A stretch of DNA of 64,000 nt from DATHGT01 sp035317605 (GTDB taxonomy: Bacteria > Methylomirabilota > Methylomirabilia > Rokubacteriales > CSP1-6): positions 13,396 to 77,395 of the forward strand of contig DATHGT010000213.1 in NCBI GenBank assembly GCA_035317605.1, written 5' to 3'. The notes under the pieces are model-generated. The model ran no database searches, was not told where the DNA came from, and worked only from the letters and a program-made list of their open reading frames with translations. The position numbers were made by a program, and so were the translations under genes. Shown here piece after piece: positions 17,122 through 24,474 of the stretch (position 1 is the stretch's first letter; the number at the start of each line of letters is the position of its first letter).

Positions 17122-18005
17122 CCGGCGCCTCCGGCGTACCGTTCGAGACTCTCGCGCGGAGCCATCGGCATCAGCCGCTCGAGCTGCCGCACCAGTTCAT
17201 CGGTCCGTTCGTCGAGGCCCCTCGGCATCACGACCTGGATCGTCACGAAGAGATCACCGGTGCCGTCGGCCATCAGTCGCGGCAGCCCCTGGCCCCGAAG
17301 ACGAAACGTCTGGCCACCGGTGGTGCCCGGCGGCACCACGAGAAACGCTTCGCCGCCCGGCGTGGGCACACGCACGCGTGCGCCGCGGATCGCTTCCCAC
17401 ACGCTGATGGCCACCTCGCAATGCACGGCGTCGCCCTTACGCTTGAAAAATGGGTGCTCGCGCACGCGCGTGCTGACGACGAGATCGCCTCGCGGCCCCC
17501 CCAGAGGCGCCGCGCTTCCCTCGCCGGGGAGACAGACCTGGCCGCCGGATTCCACGCCAGCGGGGATCGTCACCGCCACCGCGTCCACCCGGCGGTGCAC
17601 CCCGCGCCCCGCGCACCGCTGGCAGCCCGACCCGCGGCCGTCGTGACCGCGCGCATCGCAGCTGCCGCAGGGCGAGAAGCGCTGGACGTCGAGAGTCAGC
17701 CGCACGCCGCGCGCGGCGTCAGCGAACGACAGGTCCACGCCGACGTGGACGTCGTCGCCCCGCCGGCTCTGGTCGATGACCCCGGCGACCACCTGGTGGC
17801 CGAAGCGGTCGTACATGCCCCGCGCGGCGGGATCGTTGAGCACTCGATACGCCTCGGCGATCTCGTCGAAGAGCGAGCGGGCCTCCTCGTCCCAGAGGTT
17901 GACGTCCGGCGAGTACTGCCGCGCGAGCTGTCGATACGCCTGACGGATCTCGCGCGGAGCCGCCGTCGCCGCGATGCCGAGCACGGCGTAGTAATCGCGA
18001 CGCAT
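17118..18005 (-). CDS. DnaJ/CbpA-like co-chaperone with SPD instead of HPD
   Basis: 295 aa. J-domain at residues 4-68, zinc region with only two CxxC pairs (Cys113/116 and 128/131) instead of the four CxxCxGxG repeats of full DnaJ, then the two beta-barrel substrate domains and C-terminal dimer segment. The invariant HPD tripeptide of the J-domain, needed to stimulate DnaK, reads Ser32-Pro33-Asp34 (ARQYSPDVN), codon TCG on the coding strand. The gene sits 6 nt after dnaK and overlaps hspR, so it is clearly co-expressed. Either it is an altered partner of this DnaK, a holdase without ATPase stimulation, or a regulatory adaptor. A typical DnaJ is probably elsewhere in the genome. Confidence 0.9.
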   Translation of the reverse strand: MRRDYYAVLGIAATAAPREIRQAYRQLARQYSPDVNLWDEEARSLFDEIAEAYRVLNDPAARGMYDRFGHQVVAGVIDQSRRGDDVHVGVDLSFADAARGVRLTLDVQRFSPCGSCDARGHDGRGSGCQRCAGRGVHRRVDAVAVTIPAGVESGGQVCLPGEGSAAPLGGPRGDLVVSTRVREHPFFKRKGDAVHCEVAISVWEAIRGARVRVPTPGGEAFLVVPPGTTGGQTFRLRGQGLPRLMADGTGDLFVTIQVVMPRGLDERTDELVRQLERLMPMAPRESLERYAGGAG

Positions 18006-18011
18006 GAGTCC

Positions 18012-19931
18012 CTACTTCTTGTCGGCCTTCCGGTCACCGAGGTCCTCGAACTCGGCGTCGACGACCTCGCCTTCCTTGGGGCCGCTGGCGCGCCCGTCAC
18101 CGGTCGGGCCGGCATCGGGCGCCCCCGGCTGGGCCTGGGACTGGTACATGACCTCGGCCAGCTTGTGGGCCGCGCGCGTCAGCGTCTCCTGGGCACGCTT
18201 CATCCGCTCCACGTCCTCACCCTTGAGGGCTTCACGGGCCTCGGCCAGCGCGTCGTCGATCGCCTTGCGGTCACCCTCGCCGAGCTTGCTCCCGTGCTCA
18301 CCGAGCGTGCGCTCGGTCGAGTACACCAGCGAGTCGGTCTGGTTCCGCACCTCGATCTCTTCCTTGCGCTTGGTGTCCTCGGCCGCGTTGGTCTGGGCGT
18401 CCTTCACCATGCGCTCGATCTCGTCCTTGGTCAGCCCGGACGAGGCGGTGATGGTGATGTTCTGCTGCTTGCTCGTCGCCTTGTCGGTGGCCGAGACGTT
18501 CAGGATGCCGTTGGCGTCGATGTCGAACGCCACCTCGACCTGGGGCACGCCGCGTGGCGCCGGAGGGATGCCCACCAGGTGAAACTTGCCCAGCGTCCGG
18601 TTGTCGCGCGCCATCGGCCGCTCACCCTGCATCACGTGCACCTCGACCGACGTCTGACTGTCCGCCGCGGTCGTGAAGATCTGGCTCTCCTTGGTCGGGA
18701 TGCGCGAGTTCCGCTGGATGAGCGGGGTCATCACGCCCCCCAGGGTCTCGATGCCGAGGGACAGCGGAGTGACGTCGACCAGAACGACGTTCTCGACCTC
18801 ACCGGTGAGCACGGCGCCCTGCACGGCCGCGCCGACCGCCACCACCTCGTCGGGATTCACGCCCTTGTGCGGCTCTCGACCGAAGAGGGCCTTCACGGCC
18901 TCCTGCACCTTCGGCATCCGCGTTTGCCCGCCGACCAGCACGACCTCGTTGATGTCCTTGGCGGTTACGCCGGCGTCCTGCATGGCCTGCCGGCAGGGTC
19001 CGAGCGTGCGCTCGACCAGGTCGGCCACCAGCGACTCGAGCTTGGCGCGCGTCAGCGTCAGCACCAGGTGCTTGGGTCCCGACGCGTCAGCCGTGATGAA
19101 CGGCAGGTTGATCTCCGTCTGCACGGTCGTCGACAGCTCGCACTTGGCCTTCTCGGCCGCCTCCTTCAACCGCTGGAGGGCCATCCGGTCCTTTCGGAGG
19201 TCGATGCCGTGTTCCTTCTTGAACTCGTCGGCGATCCAGTCCATGACCTTCTGGTCGAAGTCGTCGCCACCCAGGTGCGTGTCGCCGTTGGTGGCCTTGA
19301 CCTCGAAGACGCCCTCGCCGATCTCGAGGATCGAGACGTCGAACGTACCGCCGCCGAGGTCGTAGACCGCGATCGTCTCGTCCTTCTTCTTGTCCAGCCC
19401 GTAGGCGAGCGCCGCGGCCGTGGGCTCGTTGATGATGCGCAGGACTTCGAGGCCGGCGATCTTGCCGGCGTCCTTGGTGGCCTGTCGCTGGCTGTCATTG
19501 AAGTAGGCCGGCACCGTGATCACCGCCTGGGTGACCTTCTCTCCGAGATAGGCTTCGGCGGCTTCCTTCAGCTTCCGGAGAATCATGGCGGAGATTTCGG
19601 GAGGGGCATACTGCTTGCCCCGCACTTCGACGCGAGCGTCGCCGTTCGCGGCCTTGACGGCCTTGTAGGGGACGAGCTTGATCTCCTGCAGGATCTCGTC
19701 GTAGCGACGGCCCATGAACCGCTTGATCGAGAACACGGTGTTCTCCGGGTTCGTAATGGCCTGGCGCTTGGCGACTTGGCCGCCGAGGATCTCACCTTCT
19801 TTGGTGAAGCCGACCACCGAGGGCGTGAGGCGGCTGCCCTCTTGATTCGCGATCACGGTCGGGTTGCCGCCCTCGACGACCGCCACGACCGAGTTCGTCG
19901 TCCCCAAGTCGATCCCGATGACCTTTGCCAT
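18012..19931 (-). CDS. dnaK: molecular chaperone DnaK (Hsp70)
   Basis: 639 aa, standard length. Begins MAKVIGIDLGTTNSVVAVVEG. The nucleotide-binding domain has AYFNDSQRQATKDAG, INEPTAAALAYGLDKK and DLGGGTFDVSILEIG; the linker region and substrate domain (VLLVDVTPLSLGIETLGG) and the C-terminal lid with a GPTGDGRASGPKEGEVVDAEFED tail are intact. It folds and refolds proteins with J-protein and nucleotide exchange partners. It lies second in the heat-shock operon, 60 nt after hsp20, with a hairpin in the gap. No grpE is present between dnaK and dnaJ, unlike the Streptomyces dnaK-grpE-dnaJ-hspR order. Confidence 0.98.
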   Translation of the reverse strand: MAKVIGIDLGTTNSVVAVVEGGNPTVIANQEGSRLTPSVVGFTKEGEILGGQVAKRQAITNPENTVFSIKRFMGRRYDEILQEIKLVPYKAVKAANGDARVEVRGKQYAPPEISAMILRKLKEAAEAYLGEKVTQAVITVPAYFNDSQRQATKDAGKIAGLEVLRIINEPTAAALAYGLDKKKDETIAVYDLGGGTFDVSILEIGEGVFEVKATNGDTHLGGDDFDQKVMDWIADEFKKEHGIDLRKDRMALQRLKEAAEKAKCELSTTVQTEINLPFITADASGPKHLVLTLTRAKLESLVADLVERTLGPCRQAMQDAGVTAKDINEVVLVGGQTRMPKVQEAVKALFGREPHKGVNPDEVVAVGAAVQGAVLTGEVENVVLVDVTPLSLGIETLGGVMTPLIQRNSRIPTKESQIFTTAADSQTSVEVHVMQGERPMARDNRTLGKFHLVGIPPAPRGVPQVEVAFDIDANGILNVSATDKATSKQQNITITASSGLTKDEIERMVKDAQTNAAEDTKRKEEIEVRNQTDSLVYSTERTLGEHGSKLGEGDRKAIDDALAEAREALKGEDVERMKRAQETLTRAAHKLAEVMYQSQAQPGAPDAGPTGDGRASGPKEGEVVDAEFEDLGDRKADKK

Positions 19932-19960
19932 GTTCCCCGTTCTCCAATCTTTTGAAGTCG

Positions 19961-19983
19961 GAGGGGGCCTGGACGGCCCCCTC
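19961..19983 (-). other. intercistronic GC hairpin between hsp20 and dnaK
   Basis: Arms GAGGGGGCC and GGCCCCCTC pair perfectly over 9 bp around a 5-base loop. It begins 8 nt after the hsp20 stop. No run of U follows, so it is more likely an mRNA-stabilising or partial-attenuation structure setting the Hsp20:DnaK ratio than a true terminator. It resembles hairpins after the pilin genes and livK. Confidence 0.6.
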
Positions 19984-19991
19984 GGAGGCCG

Positions 19992-20468
19992 CTACGCCAC
20001 TTCGATCTTGATTTCCTTCGGCTTGACCTCTTCGACCTTCGGCAGCCGAATCTCCAGCACGCCGTCGCGATAGGTTGCCTTCACCTTGTCCGCCTGCACC
20101 GGGATGGGCAGCGGCATCGAACGCTCGAACTTGCCGTACACGCGCTCGAGCCGGTGGAACCCCTCGACCTCCACGTCGCGCTCGAACCGGCGCTCCCCCT
20201 TCACGGTCAGCACGTCGCCGGTGATCGAGACGCTCACTTCCTTCTCTCGAACTCCGGGCAACTCGCAGGTCACGAGCAAGTCGTCCTTCGTCTCGTACAT
20301 GTCGGCCAGCGGCGCCCACATGCGCTCGCCCGCCACCAGGCTCGCCGGCCGCCCGAAGAAGCGATCGAGCAGTCGATTCATTTCACCCTGGATCTCGTTC
20401 GCGTTTCGGAACGGCTCCCACCGCTCCACTGCCGTTCCATACGGACGCCACCGATCAATCGTCGCCAT
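19992..20468 (-). CDS. small heat-shock protein, Hsp20/alpha-crystallin family
   Basis: 158 aa from the ATG at 20468, which has a strong AGGAGAGGGAAG ribosome-binding site. The frame continues upstream but would include the leader after the promoter. The alpha-crystallin domain runs from about residue 45 to 145 (WAPLADMYETKDDLLVTCEL, PGVREKEVSVSITGDVLTVKG, YRDGVLEIRLPK) and ends with a short KEIKIEV tail of the IxI/V type used in oligomer assembly. It is an ATP-independent holdase that keeps unfolded proteins soluble until DnaK acts. As first gene of the operon it is closest to the strong promoter. Confidence 0.95.
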   Translation of the reverse strand: MATIDRWRPYGTAVERWEPFRNANEIQGEMNRLLDRFFGRPASLVAGERMWAPLADMYETKDDLLVTCELPGVREKEVSVSITGDVLTVKGERRFERDVEVEGFHRLERVYGKFERSMPLPIPVQADKVKATYRDGVLEIRLPKVEEVKPKEIKIEVA

Positions 20469-20528
20469 AGGCTTCCCTCTCCTGGTCTTCCCCAGCACGC
20501 TCAGCTGGAATGATATGAGTACGCGCAA

Positions 20529-20557
20529 TGTATATCAGATGAGTGTTGACATGTCAA
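20529..20557 (-). promoter_or_regulatory. sigma-70-type promoter of the hsp20-dnaK-dnaJ-hspR-lon operon
   Basis: On the minus strand a perfect TTGACA (plus-strand 20552-20557) is followed by 17 bases and TATACA (20529-20534). Predicted start about 20522, giving a leader of about 53 nt before hsp20. Near-consensus vegetative boxes with a palindrome over the -35 box point to negative control by a repressor rather than a heat-shock sigma factor. Confidence 0.8.
20546..20557. promoter_or_regulatory. 12-bp perfect palindrome over the heat-shock operon -35 box (putative operator)
   Basis: TTGACATGTCAA is its own reverse complement and contains the -35 hexamer on both strands. It does not match HAIR (CTTGAGT-N7-ACTCAAG) or CIRCE (TTAGCACTC-N9-GAGTGCTAA), although the adjoining ACACTC resembles one CIRCE half. 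HspR encoded in the operon is the first candidate binder. Confidence 0.5.
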
Positions 20558-20602
20558 ATACTGCAGAGACTCCAGCGATTTGGTTTTTAGGCATCGCAAA
20601 GC

Positions 20603-21268
20603 GTGGGTGATACGGTGCCTAGGGTGAGGCCGGGATGTGGCTGCGGTTGTCTCACCGTCGTCTTGGGGGGGGTGCTGGTGCTTGGCGGCGTCTGGTACGG
20701 CCGCGGGATATTCGAGCGACCGGCCGCCTCGTACGAAGTCGGCAACCCCGTTGACGGTCGGCGTGCGCAGCAGAAGCTCTTCGAACTGTCCGGAAGGGCC
20801 CCATCTCGCCGGGGGGATCAAAGACGCTTGGCCGTGACCCTGTTCGAGCGCGAGATCAACGCGTTCCTCACTCGCCACGTTTCCGAAGACTTACCCCTCG
20901 TCGACGGCGCCGTTCGTCTCGTGGGCAATGGCGTCGTAGAGGTTGGGGGGCGCCTCCCGCTTCGCGCGGTTCTCGGGGATTCGGTCGGCTCCGCGGTTGG
21001 GATCCTTCCGCGGCGATGGGCGGGGCAGCCCGTCTGGATACGCCTGCGAGGACCGCTTCGATTGGAAGCGGGCACCGCACGCGACGGCCCCAGGCGGCTT
21101 CGGCTCGAAGTGGAGTCGGTCTGGGTCGGAATCCGCCGCGTTCCCGCCGTCGTGCTGACCGTGCTTCCCGAGGGCCCCATCCTTCGGGCGACGCGGTGGT
21201 CGGTGTCGGGCACGATCGACTCGGTGGTCGTAGAGCCGGGGCGATTGACGGTGACGAGCCGACCATGA
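20603..21268 (+). CDS. membrane-anchored protein of unknown function
   Basis: 221 aa from a GTG at 20603; GTG codons at 20615 and 20624 are alternatives and no clear ribosome-binding site decides. A cysteine-glycine stretch (PGCGCGCL) precedes one membrane helix (residues 17-31, LTVVLGGVLVLGGVWYG). The rest is predicted outside: a region with FEREINAFLTRHVSEDLPLVDGAV followed by alternating beta strands rich in arginine and valine ending VVVEPGRLTVTSRP. The shape recalls the lipid-binding-like, YpmS/LmeA-type single-pass proteins, but I do not recognise a family with confidence. It diverges from hsp20 and is followed by mazG. Confidence 0.7.
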   Translation: MGDTVPRVRPGCGCGCLTVVLGGVLVLGGVWYGRGIFERPAASYEVGNPVDGRRAQQKLFELSGRAPSRRGDQRRLAVTLFEREINAFLTRHVSEDLPLVDGAVRLVGNGVVEVGGRLPLRAVLGDSVGSAVGILPRRWAGQPVWIRLRGPLRLEAGTARDGPRRLRLEVESVWVGIRRVPAVVLTVLPEGPILRATRWSVSGTIDSVVVEPGRLTVTSRP

Positions 21269-21281
21269 GCCTGGCCGCGTC

Positions 21282-21311
21282 TGGCAGGGACGGAATCGCG
21301 TGCTGTATAAT
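21282..21311 (+). promoter_or_regulatory. promoter of mazG
   Basis: A perfect TATAAT at 21306-21311 with a weak -35 (TGGCAG at 21282-21287, spacing 18). The predicted start near 21318 leaves a 15-nt leader to the mazG ATG at 21333. Confidence 0.55.
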
Positions 21312-21332
21312 TCGCTGACCTCGGGTACGCAC

Positions 21333-22148
21333 ATGACCCAACCCCCTGGTGCACTCTTCGAACGACTCCTGGAGATCATGGCGCGCCTTCGTGGCCCCGA
21401 CGGTTGTCCGTGGGACCGGGAACAGACACGAACGTCGCTCAAGCCGTTCCTCGTCGAGGAAACCTACGAAGTGCTGGAGGCCATCGAGAGCGGCGATCTG
21501 CGGGCCGTCGAGGAGGAGCTCGGCGATCTGCTGTTCCAGGTCGTGTTCCACGCGCAGGTCGCGCAAGAGCAGGGCGAGTTCACGATGGCGGATCTCCTCG
21601 TTCGTCTCTGCGACAAGATGGTGTCCCGTCATCCTCACGTGTTCGGCCAGACCTCGGTGAGCACCGCGGGCGAAGCGCTCACCCAGTGGGAAGCCATCAA
21701 GCAACAGCAAGCGGAAGCCGCCGGGCAACGCCGGTCGGTGATCGACGGTGTCCCGCGGGCGCTGCCGTCGCTGTTGCGCGCGCAACGCATGCAGTCGAAG
21801 GCCGCGCGGGTGCGATTCGACTGGCCCGACGCGGCGGCGGCGTGGACGAAGGTGAACGAAGAGGTGGCCGAGGCCTCGCGCGCCTTGCGAGACGGCGACC
21901 AGCGGCTGATCCAGGAGGAGTTGGGGGACGTGTTGTTTTCCGTCGTGAACGTGGCGCGGCTGTCGGGACTCGACGCCGAGGAGGCGTTGGCGGGCGCCAT
22001 CGAAAAGTTCCGGCGCCGGTTCACCGACATGGAGGCCGATCTGATCGCGCAGGGTAAATCGCTTGGGCGAGTGGGACAGGAAGATATGGATCGATCGTGG
22101 GAGGCGGCCAAGGCGCGGGAGCGCGCCTCGAGCGGCGACCGGCCATGA
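21333..22148 (+). CDS. mazG: nucleoside triphosphate pyrophosphohydrolase MazG
   Basis: 271 aa with two MazG folds, as in E. coli MazG. The first has RLRGPDGCPWDREQTRTSLK and the metal-binding EExxE of VEEELGDLLFQVVFHAQ; the second repeats it (EELGDVLFSVVNVARLSG). It hydrolyses NTPs and dNTPs to monophosphates and pyrophosphate and in E. coli limits ppGpp during starvation. The ATG is used because the TATAAT lies 22 nt before it. It overlaps the macrodomain gene as ATGA. Confidence 0.95.
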   Translation: MTQPPGALFERLLEIMARLRGPDGCPWDREQTRTSLKPFLVEETYEVLEAIESGDLRAVEEELGDLLFQVVFHAQVAQEQGEFTMADLLVRLCDKMVSRHPHVFGQTSVSTAGEALTQWEAIKQQQAEAAGQRRSVIDGVPRALPSLLRAQRMQSKAARVRFDWPDAAAAWTKVNEEVAEASRALRDGDQRLIQEELGDVLFSVVNVARLSGLDAEEALAGAIEKFRRRFTDMEADLIAQGKSLGRVGQEDMDRSWEAAKARERASSGDRP

Positions 22149-22681
22149 GACTCCGTCTCGGCCCCGCCAGCGTCTCGATCGAGCGCGGCGACATCACGGA
22201 CTGGGAAGTCGACGCCATCATCAACGCCGCCAACACTTCCCTGGCGATGGGAACGGGCGTGGCCGGGGCGATCAAGCGCAAGGGGGGCGTGATCATCGAG
22301 GAAGAGGCGCTCCGACAGGGGCCCGTCGAGGTCGGTGAGGCCGTCCTGACCACCGGCGGCAATCTGGCCGCGACCCACGTGATCCACGGCGCCGTCATGG
22401 GCATCGATCTCAAGACGGACGGTGAAGCCATCGGCAAGACGACGCGCGCGGTGCTGGCCCTGGCCGACAAGCATCGATTGACGTCCATCGCGTTGCCGGC
22501 GCTCGGGACCGGGGTTGGTCACGTGCCGCCGCCGGTCTCGGCCGACGCGATGCTGAACGAAGTGGTGAGCCACCTCAAGCGTGGAGGGTCGAGCCTCCGC
22601 CGGGTGGTCTTCGTCCTCTACCTGGACGAAGCTTACCGTGCCTTTTCTGATACGTTGAAACGCCTCGGTGGTGTGAAGTAG
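22145..22681 (+). CDS. macrodomain protein (ADP-ribose binding or hydrolase)
   Basis: 178 aa. The fold is recognised from IERGDITDWEVDAIINAANTSL, MGTGVAGAIKRKGG and the loop SIALPALGTGVGHVPP. Members bind or remove ADP-ribose from proteins or O-acetyl-ADP-ribose. Residues IINAAN and GTGVAGAI are the ligand-contacting motifs. It is translationally coupled to mazG, so a joint housekeeping function for nucleotide derivatives is plausible. Only 9 nt separate it from pilB, although function differs. Confidence 0.92.
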   Translation: MRLRLGPASVSIERGDITDWEVDAIINAANTSLAMGTGVAGAIKRKGGVIIEEEALRQGPVEVGEAVLTTGGNLAATHVIHGAVMGIDLKTDGEAIGKTTRAVLALADKHRLTSIALPALGTGVGHVPPPVSADAMLNEVVSHLKRGGSSLRRVVFVLYLDEAYRAFSDTLKRLGGVK

Positions 22682-22690
22682 AAGAACCTC

Positions 22691-24418
22691 ATGAGCAACG
22701 TCACGCTCGGGCAGCCGGTCAATCGCCGGTTGGGCGACCTGCTGGTGACCGAGGGCCTGATCTCCCCCGAGGAACTCCGGCGCGCCCTGCACGAGCAGAA
22801 GGGTTCCAGCGAAAAACTCGGCTCGATTCTCGTCAGGCTGAATCTCCTCGCCGAAGAGCAGCTCATCGGCTTCCTGTCACGGCAGTACGGAATTCCCTCC
22901 ATCACGCTCTCCCAGCTGGACATCGACCCCGAGGTTCTGCGGCTGGTCCCCTCCCAGCTCGCCAAGCGATACGAGATCATCCCGATCAAGCGCACGGGCA
23001 ACGCGCTCACCCTCGCCATGTCCGATCCGACGAACGTGTTCGCGCTCGACGACGTCGCTTTCCTGACCAATCTTCAGGTGCTGCCCGTGGTGGCCTCCCA
23101 GGCGGCCATTCGCAAAGCCATCGACCGCACCTACGACTCCCAGGCCACCGCGATCACCAACGTCCTGGAGGAGCTGGACCAGGAACTCACGACCGTGCAG
23201 CTCGTCGGCGAAGAGGAGCGCGCGGTCGACGTCATCGAGTTGAAAGAGGCCGTGGACGAGGCCCCCCTGGTGCGGCTGGTCAACATGGTCCTGGTCGACG
23301 CCATCCAGAAGGGATCCTCGGACATCCACTGGGAGCCCTACGAGAAGGTCTTCCGCATCCGCTTCCGCATCGACGGGGTGCTCCACGAGATGCTGACGCC
23401 GCCCAAACGCCTGGAGGCGGCCATCGTCTCGCGGCTCAAGATCATGGCGAACCTCGACATCGCCGAGCGACGGCTGCCCCAGGACGGTCGGATCAAGCTT
23501 CGTTACAACCGGCGGGAGATCGACTTCCGGGTATCGGTCCTGCCCACGATCTTCGGGGAGAAGGCGGTGCTCCGCATCCTCGACAAGGAATCATTGAAGC
23601 TCGACCTCACGGATCTCGGCTTCGACGAGTGGAGCCTCACCCAGTTCCAGGCCGCGATCCGCCAGCCGTACGGGATGGTCCTCATCACGGGACCGACGGG
23701 CTCCGGAAAGACGACCACGCTCTATTCGGCCATCCACACCCTCAACGCGCCCGACGTCAACATCGTCACCGCCGAGGATCCCGTCGAGTACAACCTCAAA
23801 GGCGTCAACCAGGTCCAGGTGAACGAGGGCATCGGCCGTACGTTCGCCGCTTCCCTCCGGTCCTTCCTGCGACAGGATCCCGACATCATCCTCGTCGGTG
23901 AGACGCGTGACCTGGAGACCGCCCAGATCTCGATTCGCGCCGCACTCACCGGGCATCTCGTCTTCTCCACGCTGCACACCAACGACTGCCAATCCACGCC
24001 CGCGCGCCTGACCGACATGGGGATTCCGCCGTTCTTGGTCTCGTCGTCGCTGCTCCTCATCGTCGCCCAGCGCCTGGCCCGCCGGGTCTGCCCGCATTGC
24101 AAGGAACCCTACGATGCCGAGGAGACAGCCCTGGTGCCGTACGGACACGTTCCGACGGGAATTGGCAGGACGATGCTGTACAAGGGCAAGGGATGTCAGC
24201 AGTGCAACTTCACCGGAATGAAGGGTCGGGTCGCGATCTACGAAATCATGCCGGTGAACGACGAGATTCGGGACCTGATCTTGCACGCCGCACCGGCCGC
24301 AGAGTTAGGTACCGCGGCGGCGAAGGTCGGGATGAAGACCCTTCGTCAGGCCGGCCTCATCAAGGTACTCGAGGGAACGACCACGGTGGACGAAGTGCTG
24401 AGGGTCACTTTAGCCTGA
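22691..24418 (+). CDS. pilB: type IV pilus extension ATPase PilB with N-terminal MshEN (c-di-GMP) domain
   Basis: 575 aa. Residues 12-66 carry two MshEN-like motifs (RLGDLLVTEGLISPEEL then LGSILVRLNLLAEEQLIGFL), the type shown in MshE to bind cyclic di-GMP. The GspE/PilB core follows: SDIHWEPYEKVFRIRFRIDG, Walker A GPTGSGKTTT, Asp box TAEDPVEYNLKG, Walker B DPDIILVGETRDLET and His box STLHTNDCQSTPARL. A zinc site lies at CPHC and GCQQCNFTG. It powers pilus polymerisation at the inner membrane. First gene of the pilus locus. Confidence 0.96.
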   Translation: MSNVTLGQPVNRRLGDLLVTEGLISPEELRRALHEQKGSSEKLGSILVRLNLLAEEQLIGFLSRQYGIPSITLSQLDIDPEVLRLVPSQLAKRYEIIPIKRTGNALTLAMSDPTNVFALDDVAFLTNLQVLPVVASQAAIRKAIDRTYDSQATAITNVLEELDQELTTVQLVGEEERAVDVIELKEAVDEAPLVRLVNMVLVDAIQKGSSDIHWEPYEKVFRIRFRIDGVLHEMLTPPKRLEAAIVSRLKIMANLDIAERRLPQDGRIKLRYNRREIDFRVSVLPTIFGEKAVLRILDKESLKLDLTDLGFDEWSLTQFQAAIRQPYGMVLITGPTGSGKTTTLYSAIHTLNAPDVNIVTAEDPVEYNLKGVNQVQVNEGIGRTFAASLRSFLRQDPDIILVGETRDLETAQISIRAALTGHLVFSTLHTNDCQSTPARLTDMGIPPFLVSSSLLLIVAQRLARRVCPHCKEPYDAEETALVPYGHVPTGIGRTMLYKGKGCQQCNFTGMKGRVAIYEIMPVNDEIRDLILHAAPAAELGTAAAKVGMKTLRQAGLIKVLEGTTTVDEVLRVTLA

Positions 24419-24438
24419 GCGCACGCGCCCACCCACCG

Positions 24439-24460
24439 CGGGAGGAAGAACATCCTCCCG
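24439..24460 (+). other. hairpin between pilB and pilT
   Basis: CGGGAGGA and TCCTCCCG form a perfect 8-bp stem with loop AGAACA, ending 14 nt before the pilT start. No U-tract follows. The GGAGG in the arm is a Shine-Dalgarno-like sequence locked in the stem, so it could tune pilT translation relative to pilB. Confidence 0.55.
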
Positions 24461-24474
24461 AGCGTGAGGGAGAC

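Noticed and set aside
20541..20560. CIRCE or HAIR element upstream of hsp20
   Set aside because: Only ACACTC resembles a CIRCE half and the other half is missing; HAIR arms CTTGAGT/ACTCAAG are absent.
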